Assembly (NCBI GenBank): GCA_016870915.1
Contig: VFZY01000030.1
Location: 1 to 41,692, forward strand
Length of the DNA: 41,692 nucleotides
Direction: 5' to 3'
From: Acidobacteriota bacterium
GTDB lineage: Bacteria > Acidobacteriota > Terriglobia > Bryobacterales > Bryobacteraceae
Position numbers and translations under genes: made by a program. Positions 8,444 through 16,515 of this stretch are shown here, piece after piece; positions within the stretch are counted from its first letter, which is position 1; every line of letters begins with the position of its first letter. Under the pieces are notes generated by a model that was not told the DNA's origin, did not search any database, and was given only the letters and a program-made list of their open reading frames with translations.

Positions 8444-9517
8444 ATGCCATCGGCGCAACGGGTGAAATGGTCGCAGCTTCGGGTGGGGATTTTGGCGCTG
8501 GTCGCCATGGCGGTGCTAGCCGTCCTGATCTTCTACCTCACAAGCGGCAAGAGTGTCTTTTCAAAAGAGGTCACCATCTATACCTACATGGGAACCTCGG
8601 CGGTGGTACCCAAGGGTGCCCCTGTCCGCCTGAACGGCATTCTGGTGGGCAAGGTGGGCCAGGTGGAGCTCTCCGGCGACCCCAAGCCCTCCCGCACCAT
8701 CCGCTTCGACCTCATGATCGATGAAGCCCGCCTCCGCTCCATCCCCGCCGACTCGAACGTCATCATCGGCATGGAGAGTCTGCTCGGCTCCCGCTTCATC
8801 AGCATCCGCAAGGGGACCAGTCCCACGCCCGTCGCCCCCGGCGGCGAACTGATCAGCGGCGCGACACCCGAACTCGAAGACATCGTCGAGCGCGGCGTCA
8901 CCACCATGGATACCGCCCAGGCCATCCTCAAGCGCATCGAAAAGGTGATTGAGCTGGTGGAAGTGGGGAAGGGAACCATCGGCAAGCTGTTGGTGGACGA
9001 AGAACTCTACCGCCGCTTCAACAGCCTGCTGGGAGACATGCAGAAGGTCACCGGCGCGCTCGCCTCGGGCCAGGGCACCATCGGCAAGCTCATCTACGAT
9101 GACGCCCTCTATACCGATATCCGTAAGACCACCGCCCGCATTGACCGTCTCATCGCCGAACTGGAAGCCGGCAACGGAACTGCCGGCAAGTTCCTCAAGG
9201 ACCCGGCCGTTTACGATGAGACCCGCAAGAGCCTCGCCGAAGTGCGCGGCCTTCTGGCCGACATCAACGCAGGCAAGGGCACCGCCGGCAAGCTCCTCAA
9301 GAGCGACGAGTTGCATGCCAGTGTCAAGGCTTCCATCGACAGCATCAACACGCTTCTCGATGGCGTCAACAAGGGCAAGGGAACGCTCGGACAACTGGTG
9401 GTGAATCAGCAGCTCTATGAGTCGCTGAACGGAGCCACCCACGAGATGCAGGGCCTCATGAAGGATTTCCGGGCCAATCCGAAGAAGTTCCTTCGCATCA
9501 AACTCGGCCTTTTCTAG
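8444..9517 (+). CDS. mlaD: MlaD/MCE family lipid-binding protein with 34-residue repeats
   Basis: 357 residues. A short cytoplasmic start and one membrane helix (VGILALVAMAVLAVLIFYL, about 11-30) anchor it to the inner membrane, followed by the MCE domain (TYMGTSAVVPKGAPVRLNGI, LGSRFISIRKG) to about residue 135. From residue 175 there are tandem repeats of exactly 34 residues beginning GKGTIGKLL, GQGTIGKLI, GNGTAGKFL, GKGTAGKLL and GKGTLGQLV (residues 175, 209, 243, 277, 311), predicted helical, before the end NPKKFLRIKLGLF. MCE proteins form hexameric rings that pass lipids across the periplasm; the repeats may build a longer helical needle. It is the last gene of the mla operon. Confidence 0.9.
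   Translation: MPSAQRVKWSQLRVGILALVAMAVLAVLIFYLTSGKSVFSKEVTIYTYMGTSAVVPKGAPVRLNGILVGKVGQVELSGDPKPSRTIRFDLMIDEARLRSIPADSNVIIGMESLLGSRFISIRKGTSPTPVAPGGELISGATPELEDIVERGVTTMDTAQAILKRIEKVIELVEVGKGTIGKLLVDEELYRRFNSLLGDMQKVTGALASGQGTIGKLIYDDALYTDIRKTTARIDRLIAELEAGNGTAGKFLKDPAVYDETRKSLAEVRGLLADINAGKGTAGKLLKSDELHASVKASIDSINTLLDGVNKGKGTLGQLVVNQQLYESLNGATHEMQGLMKDFRANPKKFLRIKLGLF
8966..9478 (+). repeat. Five coding repeats of 34 codons in mlaD
   Basis: Each unit starts Gly-x-Gly-Thr-x-Gly-x-Leu/Phe and then has Asp/Asn and Leu-Tyr-type positions. Four spacings are exactly 34 codons, with no insertion or deletion between units. The DNA itself has diverged, so the repetition is held at protein level. 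Confidence 0.85.
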
Positions 9518-9682
9518 AACCACTCGCCGGGTGAGATTCCCATCCAGTTGGGCGCTTCCCCGCAACATTCTACAAATTTCCCTCAAATGGGGGTATTGGT
9601 AGTCCGATCTACGCGGATAGATACTAGCGATAACTGAATCGATACCCGGCCGCGCCGCCAGGCCAATTCGATGACCTCAGTG

Positions 9683-9688
9683 TATGAT
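9683..9688 (+). promoter_or_regulatory. -10-like box immediately before the PAS gene
   Basis: TATGAT followed by eight bases and the ATG at 9697; there is no Shine-Dalgarno sequence in between. The 179 bases from 9518 hold no gene. They contain a small CCCTC-AAAT-GGGGG stem-loop near 9580-9595 and an ATCTA-CGCGGA-TAGAT dyad near 9608-9623, either of which could be a regulator site. Confidence 0.35.
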
Positions 9689-9696
9689 TTCTGACC

Positions 9697-10101
9697 ATGA
9701 CCGAAGACCTGGTTCACGCGATTTCCGAACACTCCAACCCGCTGTTCCAGCTTCTGGATTCCGCCGGTGACATGATGGACGCCCATGCACTCGACGGCAC
9801 AGTGATCGAGGGCAATGACGCCGCGCTCACAGCGTCTGGCTATTCGCGGGCGGAGGTGCTTAACCTCAAGATCTCGAACGTTTTGCTTCCGGCCGCCGCG
9901 GAAGCCGCCAACGGCAGGTTGGCGCGCGGACTTCAGGGCGGGCACAACACCCGCTCTTCCATCGGAGTTCTCACCAGGAGCGGCGGCACCATGCCGCTGG
10001 AGATTACATCCACCGTTTCGCCGCCCCTTGGCCAGCCCGTTGCCGTGATCGGTGTCGGCCGGCGCCTGGTGGCGAATTTCACCGCGGCGGGTGGACGATG
10101 A
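9697..10101 (+). CDS. Single PAS-domain protein
   Basis: 134 residues forming one PAS fold and little else: [20 protein letters not shown], then [21 protein letters not shown] (the typical PAS core helix after the N-D-A-A turn), [13 protein letters not shown] and [15 protein letters not shown]. There is no kinase, cyclase, GGDEF or HTH output domain. Its stop overlaps the cupin start in ATGA (10098-10101), so the two are probably translated as a coupled pair. PAS folds sense light, redox state or small ligands; neither ligand nor partner can be read here. It might regulate another protein by direct binding. Confidence 0.75.
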   Translation: MTEDLVHAISEHSNPLFQLLDSAGDMMDAHALDGTVIEGNDAALTASGYSRAEVLNLKISNVLLPAAAEAANGRLARGLQGGHNTRSSIGVLTRSGGTMPLEITSTVSPPLGQPVAVIGVGRRLVANFTAAGGR

Positions 10102-10664
10102 GCGGACTCCTCGACCGCCGCCGGTTTCAGACCCTGCTCACTGCGATCGGTGTCAACGCCCAGGCCGCCGCCTCTCCGGAACAGCTTCGGCTCGCCCGGA
10201 ACGGATGGATGCCCAACAACGAACGCCTGCCGGTTCTGCTCTATCGCGGCGTACTCGCTGCTTCCAGCGCCGGCGCGGAAGCGTTGGAAGGCATGTTCCG
10301 CCGCCATGGCTGGCCGCCTCAATGGCGCAACGGAGTCTATCCGTTCCATCACTACCATTCCACGGCACATGAAGTGCTCGGCTTTGCCGCCGGCACAGCC
10401 CGCATCATGCTGGGTGGCGAAGGCGGAACCATCGTCACGGTGCGGGCCGGCGATGTCGCGCTGCTCCCCGCCGGAACCGGCCACTGCCGCGTCGATGCGT
10501 CCCGTGACTTCCTGGTTGTGGGAGCCTATCCCCCGGGGCAGGATTGGGACCTCTGCCGTTCCGCCCCCGATGCCGCCGCCGTGCGCCGCATGGCGGCACT
10601 TGGCTTTCCCGCCACGGATCCCGTGCAGGGCGCGTCCGGGGCCCTGTCTACCCTCTGGAAGTAA
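10098..10664 (+). CDS. YjlB-like cupin protein
   Basis: 188 residues. The cupin core has the His-rich motif [13 protein letters not shown] (metal ligands), then [31 protein letters not shown] and [14 protein letters not shown], the order seen in the YjlB family. The N-terminal 100 residues contain [15 protein letters not shown], also typical. A TAT-like start is not evident; the protein is probably cytoplasmic. The ATG overlaps the stop of the PAS gene. The reaction of YjlB-type cupins is not established; a metal-dependent sugar or small-molecule enzyme is possible. The TAA directly abuts the stop codon of the opposite M20 peptidase gene with no base between. Confidence 0.8.
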   Translation: MSGLLDRRRFQTLLTAIGVNAQAAASPEQLRLARNGWMPNNERLPVLLYRGVLAASSAGAEALEGMFRRHGWPPQWRNGVYPFHHYHSTAHEVLGFAAGTARIMLGGEGGTIVTVRAGDVALLPAGTGHCRVDASRDFLVVGAYPPGQDWDLCRSAPDAAAVRRMAALGFPATDPVQGASGALSTLWK

Positions 10665-12062
10665 CTACCGCGCGCCGGCCATTTCCAGCACCACGCGCCA
10701 CTGGTATTCCACGAACTTCAGGAAGTGCGATTCCATGATCTTCTCGTCATCGCCATGCGCGCCGCCGCCGGAAGAGCGGTCTTTTTCGTCCATCAACGGC
10801 CCAATTCCGTACGATTGCACGCCCTTGGCGCGTAACTGCGCCATATCGGTCGCCCCAGTGAGCATCGTAGGCAGCGTCACCGCGCCCGGATAAACGTCTT
10901 TTTGTACCCGTTCGAGCAGCCGGAACATCTCCGTATCCAGCCGCGAAGGAGCCGCCGAAGGCCGATAGGAGCGATTGGGCACGATTTTCACGTTCGGATC
11001 GTTGATCACACCGCCCAAAAGGTCGTAAAAAGCATCCAGATTCTCGCCGGGAAGCGCCCGAATGTCGAGCGTTGCCTCGGCATCCGACGGGATGACATTC
11101 GTCCGAAACCCGGCCCTGAGAATTGTCGGTGAAATCGAGGTTCGCAGCATCGACCAGTGCCCTAACTCATGCTCGGCGAAGTATCGCTGAACTTCCTGCG
11201 TCTTCTCCGGATTCACCACGTTGTTGTACCGCGCGGCGTCTTCCGGCTTCGAAATGGTGGCCAAACGCTCGAAATATGTGCGTGTCGTGTCGTTCAAACG
11301 CATCGGCGGCTGCCATGCTCCCACCCGGGCCACGGCGTTGGCCAATCGCACCACCGCATTATCCAGCCGTGGAGCCGACCCGTGCCCCGCGGTGCCTGTT
11401 GCTACCAGACGCGCCCCCCGCGGGACCTTCTCCGTCGTCGCCACCGTTAAGTACTTCACCGTGTTTCCAACTGCCAGGCCGCCGCCCCCTTCGGCCAGCG
11501 CGAACTCGGCTTCGATTTCGTTCCAGTGGTTCGCCACCACGAAATCGATACCCACTGGGCCGCCACCCTCCTCGCTCGCCTCGGCCAGGAAAATCACATC
11601 GCGGTCAAGCGGAGTCTTCAGCCGCGCCAGCATCAGCATGTTCATCAGACACGCAGTCAGGTTGTCCTTGTCATCCAGCGCGCCGCGGCCGTAGATGTAG
11701 CCGTTCTTTCTCTCGCCGCCGAACGGATCAAAGGTCCACTTTTCGCGCTGCACGCCCACCACATCCGTGTGGCCCATGATCAGCAGCGGCCGCTTCTTTC
11801 CGTTTCCCTTGATGCGGGCCACCAGGTTCGCACGATCCGGTTCGCGTGCCAGCAGCTTCACCGCAATTCCTTCGCCTTCGAGCACTCGCCTGATGTACTC
11901 GGCGGCCTTGGTTTCGTTGCCCGGTGGATTGCTGGTATCGATGCGAATCAAGGCCTGGAAGTGGCGGATCGCCTCTTCGTGCAGCTTCGGCCAGTCAATC
12001 GCAGGGCGCTCCTGCGCCGCGCATAGCACGGGCAGGAGCGTCGCTAGCAGGAGTTTCGGCAT
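10665..12062 (-). CDS. Secreted M20 family metallopeptidase
   Basis: 465 residues with a signal peptide (LLLATLLPVLCAAQ). It shows the dinuclear zinc layout of M20 peptidases: MGHTDVVGV (His ligand and following Asp), GRGALDDKDNL (bridging Asp), EASEEGGG (general base and metal Glu) and a dimerisation domain around GTAGHGSAPRLDNAV. Such enzymes cleave small peptides or deacylate amino acids (ArgE/DapE/CPG2-like, Pm20d1-like). The export signal points to periplasmic peptide use. It starts six bases after the DinB gene, with a weak AAAGAG site, and is probably co-transcribed with it. Substrate not determined. Confidence 0.9.
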   Translation of the reverse strand: MPKLLLATLLPVLCAAQERPAIDWPKLHEEAIRHFQALIRIDTSNPPGNETKAAEYIRRVLEGEGIAVKLLAREPDRANLVARIKGNGKKRPLLIMGHTDVVGVQREKWTFDPFGGERKNGYIYGRGALDDKDNLTACLMNMLMLARLKTPLDRDVIFLAEASEEGGGPVGIDFVVANHWNEIEAEFALAEGGGGLAVGNTVKYLTVATTEKVPRGARLVATGTAGHGSAPRLDNAVVRLANAVARVGAWQPPMRLNDTTRTYFERLATISKPEDAARYNNVVNPEKTQEVQRYFAEHELGHWSMLRTSISPTILRAGFRTNVIPSDAEATLDIRALPGENLDAFYDLLGGVINDPNVKIVPNRSYRPSAAPSRLDTEMFRLLERVQKDVYPGAVTLPTMLTGATDMAQLRAKGVQSYGIGPLMDEKDRSSGGGAHGDDEKIMESHFLKFVEYQWRVVLEMAGAR

Positions 12063-12068
12063 CTCTCT

Positions 12069-12566
12069 TTACATACTCATGGGTTCATCGGCGCTGCCGC
12101 CGTAGATGCTGGGCACCTTCGCCCCCATCGGACGCAGGTACGCCGAAAGCTGGCCGCGGTGATGCACGGAGTGCTTGAGAAGAAAGTTCAGGTAGAGCAC
12201 GTTCGGCAAGTTGAGCATGCCAAAGAAATCCACCGGCTTGGCCAGGTCTTCGCCGCCCATGCCGCGCACCTGATCCAGCAGGGCGGGGAAGCGCGTCTTG
12301 TAAAGAGCTGCCGCCGCCGACGGCGCCATGCCGGTCGATCCGCCGCCTTCCATGCGGAAGGAACCGGCCAGAATCGATTCCAGGAACCAGTTATCGGCCG
12401 TGGCGATGTGTTCGGCCAGTTCACCGGCCGACATCGACTTTTCGTGGGGACGGTACGCCGCCTGATCGTCGGGAACCGCCTCAAGAACCCGTCCCGTGGT
12501 CGGGATCTCGGGCTCGATGAACATGATCAGCGTATCGCGTAATGCGGAAGTTTGTTCGGGTGTCAT
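12069..12566 (-). CDS. DinB superfamily protein
   Basis: 165 residues of mainly helical character with the three-histidine pattern of DinB/YfiT-type proteins: HIATADNWFL (His53) and the late KHSVHHRGQLSAYLRPMG segment (His132, His135, His136), which would bind a divalent metal in a four-helix bundle. Some members are thiol transferases (bacillithiol/mycothiol/glutathione), many are uncharacterised. It heads the minus-strand pair with the M20 peptidase. A TAAGAT box about 40 bases upstream could serve as -10, with an AAGAAAGG site closer to the ATG, so this transcript would have a normal leader. Confidence 0.85.
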   Translation of the reverse strand: MTPEQTSALRDTLIMFIEPEIPTTGRVLEAVPDDQAAYRPHEKSMSAGELAEHIATADNWFLESILAGSFRMEGGGSTGMAPSAAAALYKTRFPALLDQVRGMGGEDLAKPVDFFGMLNLPNVLYLNFLLKHSVHHRGQLSAYLRPMGAKVPSIYGGSADEPMSM

Positions 12567-12925
12567 TGTCGTAGGGACCTTTCTTCAGTTGGGGGATGCG
12601 TCCATCTTAGCCCAACCGCCGCCCGCGGGCGGTGCAAATATGGACGGCCGGCCCAGGACCGGAACCGGCAGGCTCCGCAACCCGCCGGTTCGATCGTTCA
12701 CGGCGCCCAACCGTGAACCAGGCCCATGCCGGAGGCCGAGCTCTTCGCGCAAATGCGCGTGGCTCAAGGCACTCCGCGGGCCGGCCATCCACCCGCGCGA
12801 AGGCGCACCGGATCCCACCCCGGTGCTCCCGGCCTGTGAAAGGAGGTAAACAGGCCAGCGCGGGAACCCGTACTCGAACCCTCCCCCAGGGTCGTGTCCG
12901 GGAAGCTCAAAATCTCGTAAGTTGT
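12567..12925. other. Gene-free, highly structured intergenic stretch
   Basis: No convincing gene in either strand. It contains perfect inverted repeats in a row: the 14-base palindrome at 12619-12632; 8-bp stem 12662-12669/12684-12691; 8-bp stem 12696-12703/12711-12718; 5-bp CGCGC-AAAT-GCGCG at 12746-12759; 7-bp stem 12805-12811/12820-12826; and 7-bp stem 12831-12837/12850-12856, whose loop GAAAGGAGGTAA holds a perfect Shine-Dalgarno core. The right part may be the DNA of a short RNA, a REP-like element or a decayed repeat. The left edge also holds the promoter of the DinB gene. Confidence 0.55.
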
Positions 12926-12984
12926 AAAAAAACGGGCCGCTCCCGCCACTCCATGCCAACCTCAATCCACGGAGCGGCCCGTTT
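12926..12984 (-). terminator. Rho-independent terminator of the surface-protein gene
   Basis: A perfect 14-bp stem (12930-12943 with 12971-12984) encloses a 27-base loop and is followed on the minus strand by seven T residues. It begins a few bases after the stop codon of the minus-strand gene at 12988. On the plus strand only three T residues follow, so it should act mainly on minus-strand transcripts. Confidence 0.9.
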
Positions 12985-12987
12985 GGC

Positions 12988-15159
12988 CTAGGGGTTTGAC
13001 TGCGCCGGATACCGCAGAACCGTGAAGTTCCGCAGGGTCACAGTCTCACTGGTGGCCGAATTCATGACGCCCACCACCTGGATCAGGAAGGCGTCGGTTG
13101 GCAGGGTCAACGCACCGCCGGTCGTGGCCTGCAAACTGGTCGTCGTGCCCCAGCTCTGCCCTCCCCAGACGATACCCGTGCCATGCAGCGCGCCATCCAT
13201 CTTGCCCGAGATAAACGTCTCGGTTGAGGAGATGCTGCGCGTCAACAGATTGGCGGGACCGAACAGCAACTGCACCGTGAAGCCCGCCGCCGCTCCACCT
13301 TCGTGTTCGTAGTCGAACCGGATGTCGATGCGGTCGCCCGCGTCGAAGAAGAACGCCGGAATCTGGCACGTTCCGAGCGCCGTGGGGATCGTCGAATTGG
13401 TGGTCAACCCGGTGCTGCTGCACAGCACCTGCGGCAGTGGATGTGCCTGGCCGGCTTCAAAACTCCGCCGCGCCTGCTGTGAGGTGTTGAACCAGAAGTC
13501 GCCGTTCTGCTTGTCGGTGGGGTCGGTTGGTGTCCCCAGATCCTTCCACGCCGCTCGTGTCGCCGTGGTCACCGTCTGCAGACTCTTGATCGCCATGCTG
13601 CCGTCGCTCTCAACCCGGGCCACTTCCGTGCCCGCGGCGTTGATCCACCGTTGCAGCGGCGTCGTGCCCTGCGCCTGGCCGCCGCGCAGCGTCAATTGCG
13701 TCACGCCGTTGGGTGTCGCCGAATCGAACAGATACAGCGTGCTCAGGCTCTGGCTGTTGCCCACCGAAAGCCGCCGGTTCGCGTTATCGAAAACCAGCCC
13801 GCTTGTGTTCTGCGTCAGCGTACCCGTGTTGTCCACGAACGGCACCGCGCCGAGTGAAAAGCCCGTGAAGAGGCAAGTGTTCCACACTGCGTCGAAGCCG
13901 TTTGACATCAGGCACCGGTTGGCCGGGCCAATCGCCAGCCGGGTCCATGTGGCGGAAGCGCCCTGGCCCACAATCAGATCGCCGCGCGCCACCGTTCCGG
14001 TGGTCGAATCGCCGTGCGAACCGCTCAGCAGCGAATGCGGCGCCGCCGTCCGCGCATTGGTCATTCGCGGGTCGGTGTCCGTCACATAGCGGTTGGTGAA
14101 CGACGGCATTCCATTGGTGCCCGTCAGGGCCGCTTTTTGTTCCGGTGACGGATCGTTGGCGTTGGTGTGTGTCGGGAAGTTGAGCGCCAGTTTGCTCTCG
14201 CCGATCGACGCGCCGGCCGCCACGTTAATGTCGCTGATGACGCCAGCGGCAATCGTCGGGTTCGGATAGCTGCCCGCCAGATGCCCGCCCGCGTTGCCCA
14301 CGGGATCCCCCGAACTCGACAGGCGGTAAGAGGCCTGCAGGACATCGCCGGACTGCGGCGTCGAACCCACCGTGAACGTGATCGTGTTGCCGGCAATCGT
14401 GTAATCCCCCGGCGACCTCTGCAGAACGCCGTTCCGATAGAGTGCAACGCTTGTCGGCGGGTCCGGAGGACTGGCCAGAGTGAACACCAGATTCGAGGAG
14501 TTCACGGCGCCCGCGGGGACCTCGCCATCCACAAACCCCGGAGCCGTCACCGCGGCCGATGTGGGGCACGGAATCGATGTGCCATCCACCCGCACGCAGG
14601 CGTCGAGATTGCCGGGAACCGGTTCCAACTGGCCCGTGGCGTTCGATCGCAGCGTCCGTGACGGTGCATACGTCGAGGACTTCGTCGGCCGTGCCGACAA
14701 CTCATTCGTCAACCCCTGCACATCGCTCACCAGCGTTCCGCTGGATGGGTTGCCGGTGGTTACGTTGCCCGTGGGCGGCGTCGCCGTCCGCACATCGCGC
14801 AGCTTCAACACCGTCGAGGTGGGAGGCACATTCCAGTACTCGGTGAATTGAATTTTACCGTCGCTGTTGTAGCGCACCAGGTAGTAGGCGGCCGGCGTGG
14901 CGGTTGTGGTGGGTACCAGACGGACGCGAAGGTTCCCGTCCATGATCGGCACCGTCACCGTCTGCGTCGCCACCTGCGTTTGATCGCCGGCCTGAAACGA
15001 CTTCCACTCGATGAATGCGTAGCCGTTGAACTTCGCCCCGTCGGCCTTGTAGAGAGTGTCCTGAACCGTGGTCAACTGCGGCTGCGCCAGAGCCGGAACG
15101 GACAGGCTCTGCAATGCGAGCAGAATCGTGGCGCTTCGCCATTGCTTGAGTTTGGGCAT
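12988..15159 (-). CDS. Exported tail-fibre-like surface protein
   Basis: 723 residues. The ATG at 15159 is chosen for its GGAAGGA site nine bases upstream and because a signal peptide (ATILLALQSLSVPALAQ) follows; a longer upstream frame lacks these. The rest is low in charge and rich in Thr, Ser, Gly and Asn: a first beta region (YYLVRYNSDGKIQFTEYWNV), a strand-rich repeat SVALYRNGVLQRSPGDYTI, then AGGHLAGSYPNPTIAAGVI, as in phage tail-fibre collar repeats, and a C-terminal jelly-roll-like end. Similar long, repetitive exported proteins occur in Solibacter-type genomes without a known role; surface adhesion or a fibre is my inference. It has its own promoter region and terminator. Confidence 0.7.
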   Translation of the reverse strand: MPKLKQWRSATILLALQSLSVPALAQPQLTTVQDTLYKADGAKFNGYAFIEWKSFQAGDQTQVATQTVTVPIMDGNLRVRLVPTTTATPAAYYLVRYNSDGKIQFTEYWNVPPTSTVLKLRDVRTATPPTGNVTTGNPSSGTLVSDVQGLTNELSARPTKSSTYAPSRTLRSNATGQLEPVPGNLDACVRVDGTSIPCPTSAAVTAPGFVDGEVPAGAVNSSNLVFTLASPPDPPTSVALYRNGVLQRSPGDYTIAGNTITFTVGSTPQSGDVLQASYRLSSSGDPVGNAGGHLAGSYPNPTIAAGVISDINVAAGASIGESKLALNFPTHTNANDPSPEQKAALTGTNGMPSFTNRYVTDTDPRMTNARTAAPHSLLSGSHGDSTTGTVARGDLIVGQGASATWTRLAIGPANRCLMSNGFDAVWNTCLFTGFSLGAVPFVDNTGTLTQNTSGLVFDNANRRLSVGNSQSLSTLYLFDSATPNGVTQLTLRGGQAQGTTPLQRWINAAGTEVARVESDGSMAIKSLQTVTTATRAAWKDLGTPTDPTDKQNGDFWFNTSQQARRSFEAGQAHPLPQVLCSSTGLTTNSTIPTALGTCQIPAFFFDAGDRIDIRFDYEHEGGAAAGFTVQLLFGPANLLTRSISSTETFISGKMDGALHGTGIVWGGQSWGTTTSLQATTGGALTLPTDAFLIQVVGVMNSATSETVTLRNFTVLRYPAQSNP

Positions 15160-15305
15160 TGCGGATGTTCCTTCCTTTGCAAAAAATAACGGGGCCCTCG
15201 CCAACGGCACCAGAACGAAAACGCCAACGGATATAAAGTGTGGGGTGGGTCGTTCCAGCCGCCCGGCTTCGGGCCCCGGCAAGCAGTTCGTTTCTGCTCT
15301 GACTG

Positions 15306-15334
15306 ACTATACACACGGGACCCCCGAAAACGAA
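15306..15334 (-). promoter_or_regulatory. Possible sigma-70 promoter of the surface-protein gene
   Basis: On the minus strand TTCGTT (15329-15334) and TATAGT (15306-15311) are 17 bases apart. The -35 is poor, the -10 good. The leader to 15159 is about 140 bases. The interval 15160-15427 has no gene; it also has a run of nine A at 15391-15399 and a GTCCG-TTTC-CGGAC mini-dyad just upstream of the promoter. Confidence 0.35.
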
Positions 15335-15427
15335 CGTCCGTTTCCGGACACTTGGGCCGAACTGATTGATATGGAGCGACTTACACGTTGAAAAAAAAAG
15401 CTTAAAACGCTGTGACTCGAGTTTCGG

Positions 15428-16492
15428 TCAGGGCCGTTTTGGCCCCAAAATGGCCCGCAACCGGCCAATTGGCAGCGGTTCCACGCCTCCGCCCACGCTT
15501 CTGGCACGCAGCATCGAGTTGTAGATCGCTTCCTCGGTAGCCTCAAGCACCGCCTGGAACAGCGGCGACATCCCCTCCGGGGTCAACGTACGCCGCGTCA
15601 CCACACCACGTTCCCCGGCGCGGGTCCGCATCTCGGCCGACGTGCTGAAGGCGATGGCGAAATCGCCGCTGCCGTTTGAGTAACTGCCCCCCGTGCGGCC
15701 CATGGCAAAGACCGCGCGTGCCGCCAGCCGTCCCAGGTCGCGAGCATCGGCCGGGGCATCCGTCGCCACCACGATCATGCAGGACCCGTCAGCCGTCCCC
15801 AGCGCCGCCCGCCCCGCCTTCACGCCGCCAATGGTCAACTCGCCCCCGTAGTTTGTCTGCACCAGAACACCCAGCGTGTAACCCTCGGCCAGCCTGCGCG
15901 ATGCCGTGCCAATCCCGCCCTTCCATCCGAACGCCACCGTGCCCGTCCCCGCCCCCACGGACCCCTCTTCCACCGGACCCGGCCGGGCCGCGCGAATCGC
16001 CCCCGTCACATGCTCGCGCCGCACCGGCAGCGCCCGGATATCGTTCAGCCGCGAGTCATTGGTTTCACCCGCCACCGCATTCACCGACACCACCCGCTCA
16101 TTGCCGGCCTGCGCCAGCGTGTGCGCCACCACGGCCTCCACCGCCGTCCCCACGGCCAGGGTGTTTGTGAGGATGATCGGCGTCTCGATCTGCCCCAACT
16201 CATTCACCTGCAGTGCGCCCGCCAGCTTGCCGAACGCGTTGCCCACAAACACCGCGCCCGCCACCTTGTCCTGGAAGAGATTGCCGCCGTGGGGCAGAAT
16301 GGCCGTCACTCCCGTGCGGATGCGGTCTCCCTCAATCAGCGTCGTGTGGCCCACCAGCACACCGGCCACATCGGTGATGGCGTTGAGCGGGCCCGGAGGG
16401 TACACGCCGGGAGCAATACCCAACTCTCTCGCGCGCGGACGAGGTTCCTGCGCAAGACAGGCGATGGCGATTAGAATGGCGGCGGAAGGCAT
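15428..16492 (-). CDS. P1 family aminopeptidase (DmpA-like)
   Basis: 354 residues with a probable signal peptide (AAILIAIACLAQ). It matches the DmpA/BapA (L-aminopeptidase D-esterase) family: the start NAITDVAGVLVGHTTL, the NLFQDKVAGAVFVGNAFGK segment, SVNAVAGETNDSRLND, VGAGTGTVAFGWKGGIGTAS and the autoprocessing site NGSGDFAIAFS. Cleavage would fall between Gly274 and Ser275, freeing Ser275 as the N-terminal nucleophile of the small subunit. These enzymes release N-terminal residues, including D- or beta-amino acids, from peptides. It begins 23 bases after serS and is probably co-transcribed with gltA and serS. Export suggests periplasmic peptide turnover. Confidence 0.9.
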   Translation of the reverse strand: MPSAAILIAIACLAQEPRPRARELGIAPGVYPPGPLNAITDVAGVLVGHTTLIEGDRIRTGVTAILPHGGNLFQDKVAGAVFVGNAFGKLAGALQVNELGQIETPIILTNTLAVGTAVEAVVAHTLAQAGNERVVSVNAVAGETNDSRLNDIRALPVRREHVTGAIRAARPGPVEEGSVGAGTGTVAFGWKGGIGTASRRLAEGYTLGVLVQTNYGGELTIGGVKAGRAALGTADGSCMIVVATDAPADARDLGRLAARAVFAMGRTGGSYSNGSGDFAIAFSTSAEMRTRAGERGVVTRRTLTPEGMSPLFQAVLEATEEAIYNSMLRARSVGGGVEPLPIGRLRAILGPKRP

Positions 16493-16515
16493 TCCGCCAG
16501 CTTACTACCGCGCGT

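Noticed and set aside
10665-10667. Shared or overlapping stop codons of cupin and M20 genes as a sign of frameshift
   Set aside because: Both proteins are full length with normal ends; the genes simply abut.
12858-12925. tRNA-like piece on the minus strand (a GGTTCGAGTAC string like a T arm)
   Set aside because: The flanking bases do not form the 5-bp T stem, and no anticodon or acceptor arm can be drawn.
12632-12991. Open frame of 119 codons in the structured stretch (and opposite-strand frames near 12585-12965)
   Set aside because: Composition is Arg/Gly/Pro-rich, as expected from GC-rich noncoding DNA. The frames run across hairpins and the terminator, have no ribosome site and match no family I recognise.
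15391-15427. Run of nine T (minus strand) after the P1 peptidase gene as terminator
   Set aside because: No GC-rich stem precedes the run; only a weak AT-containing dyad is present.
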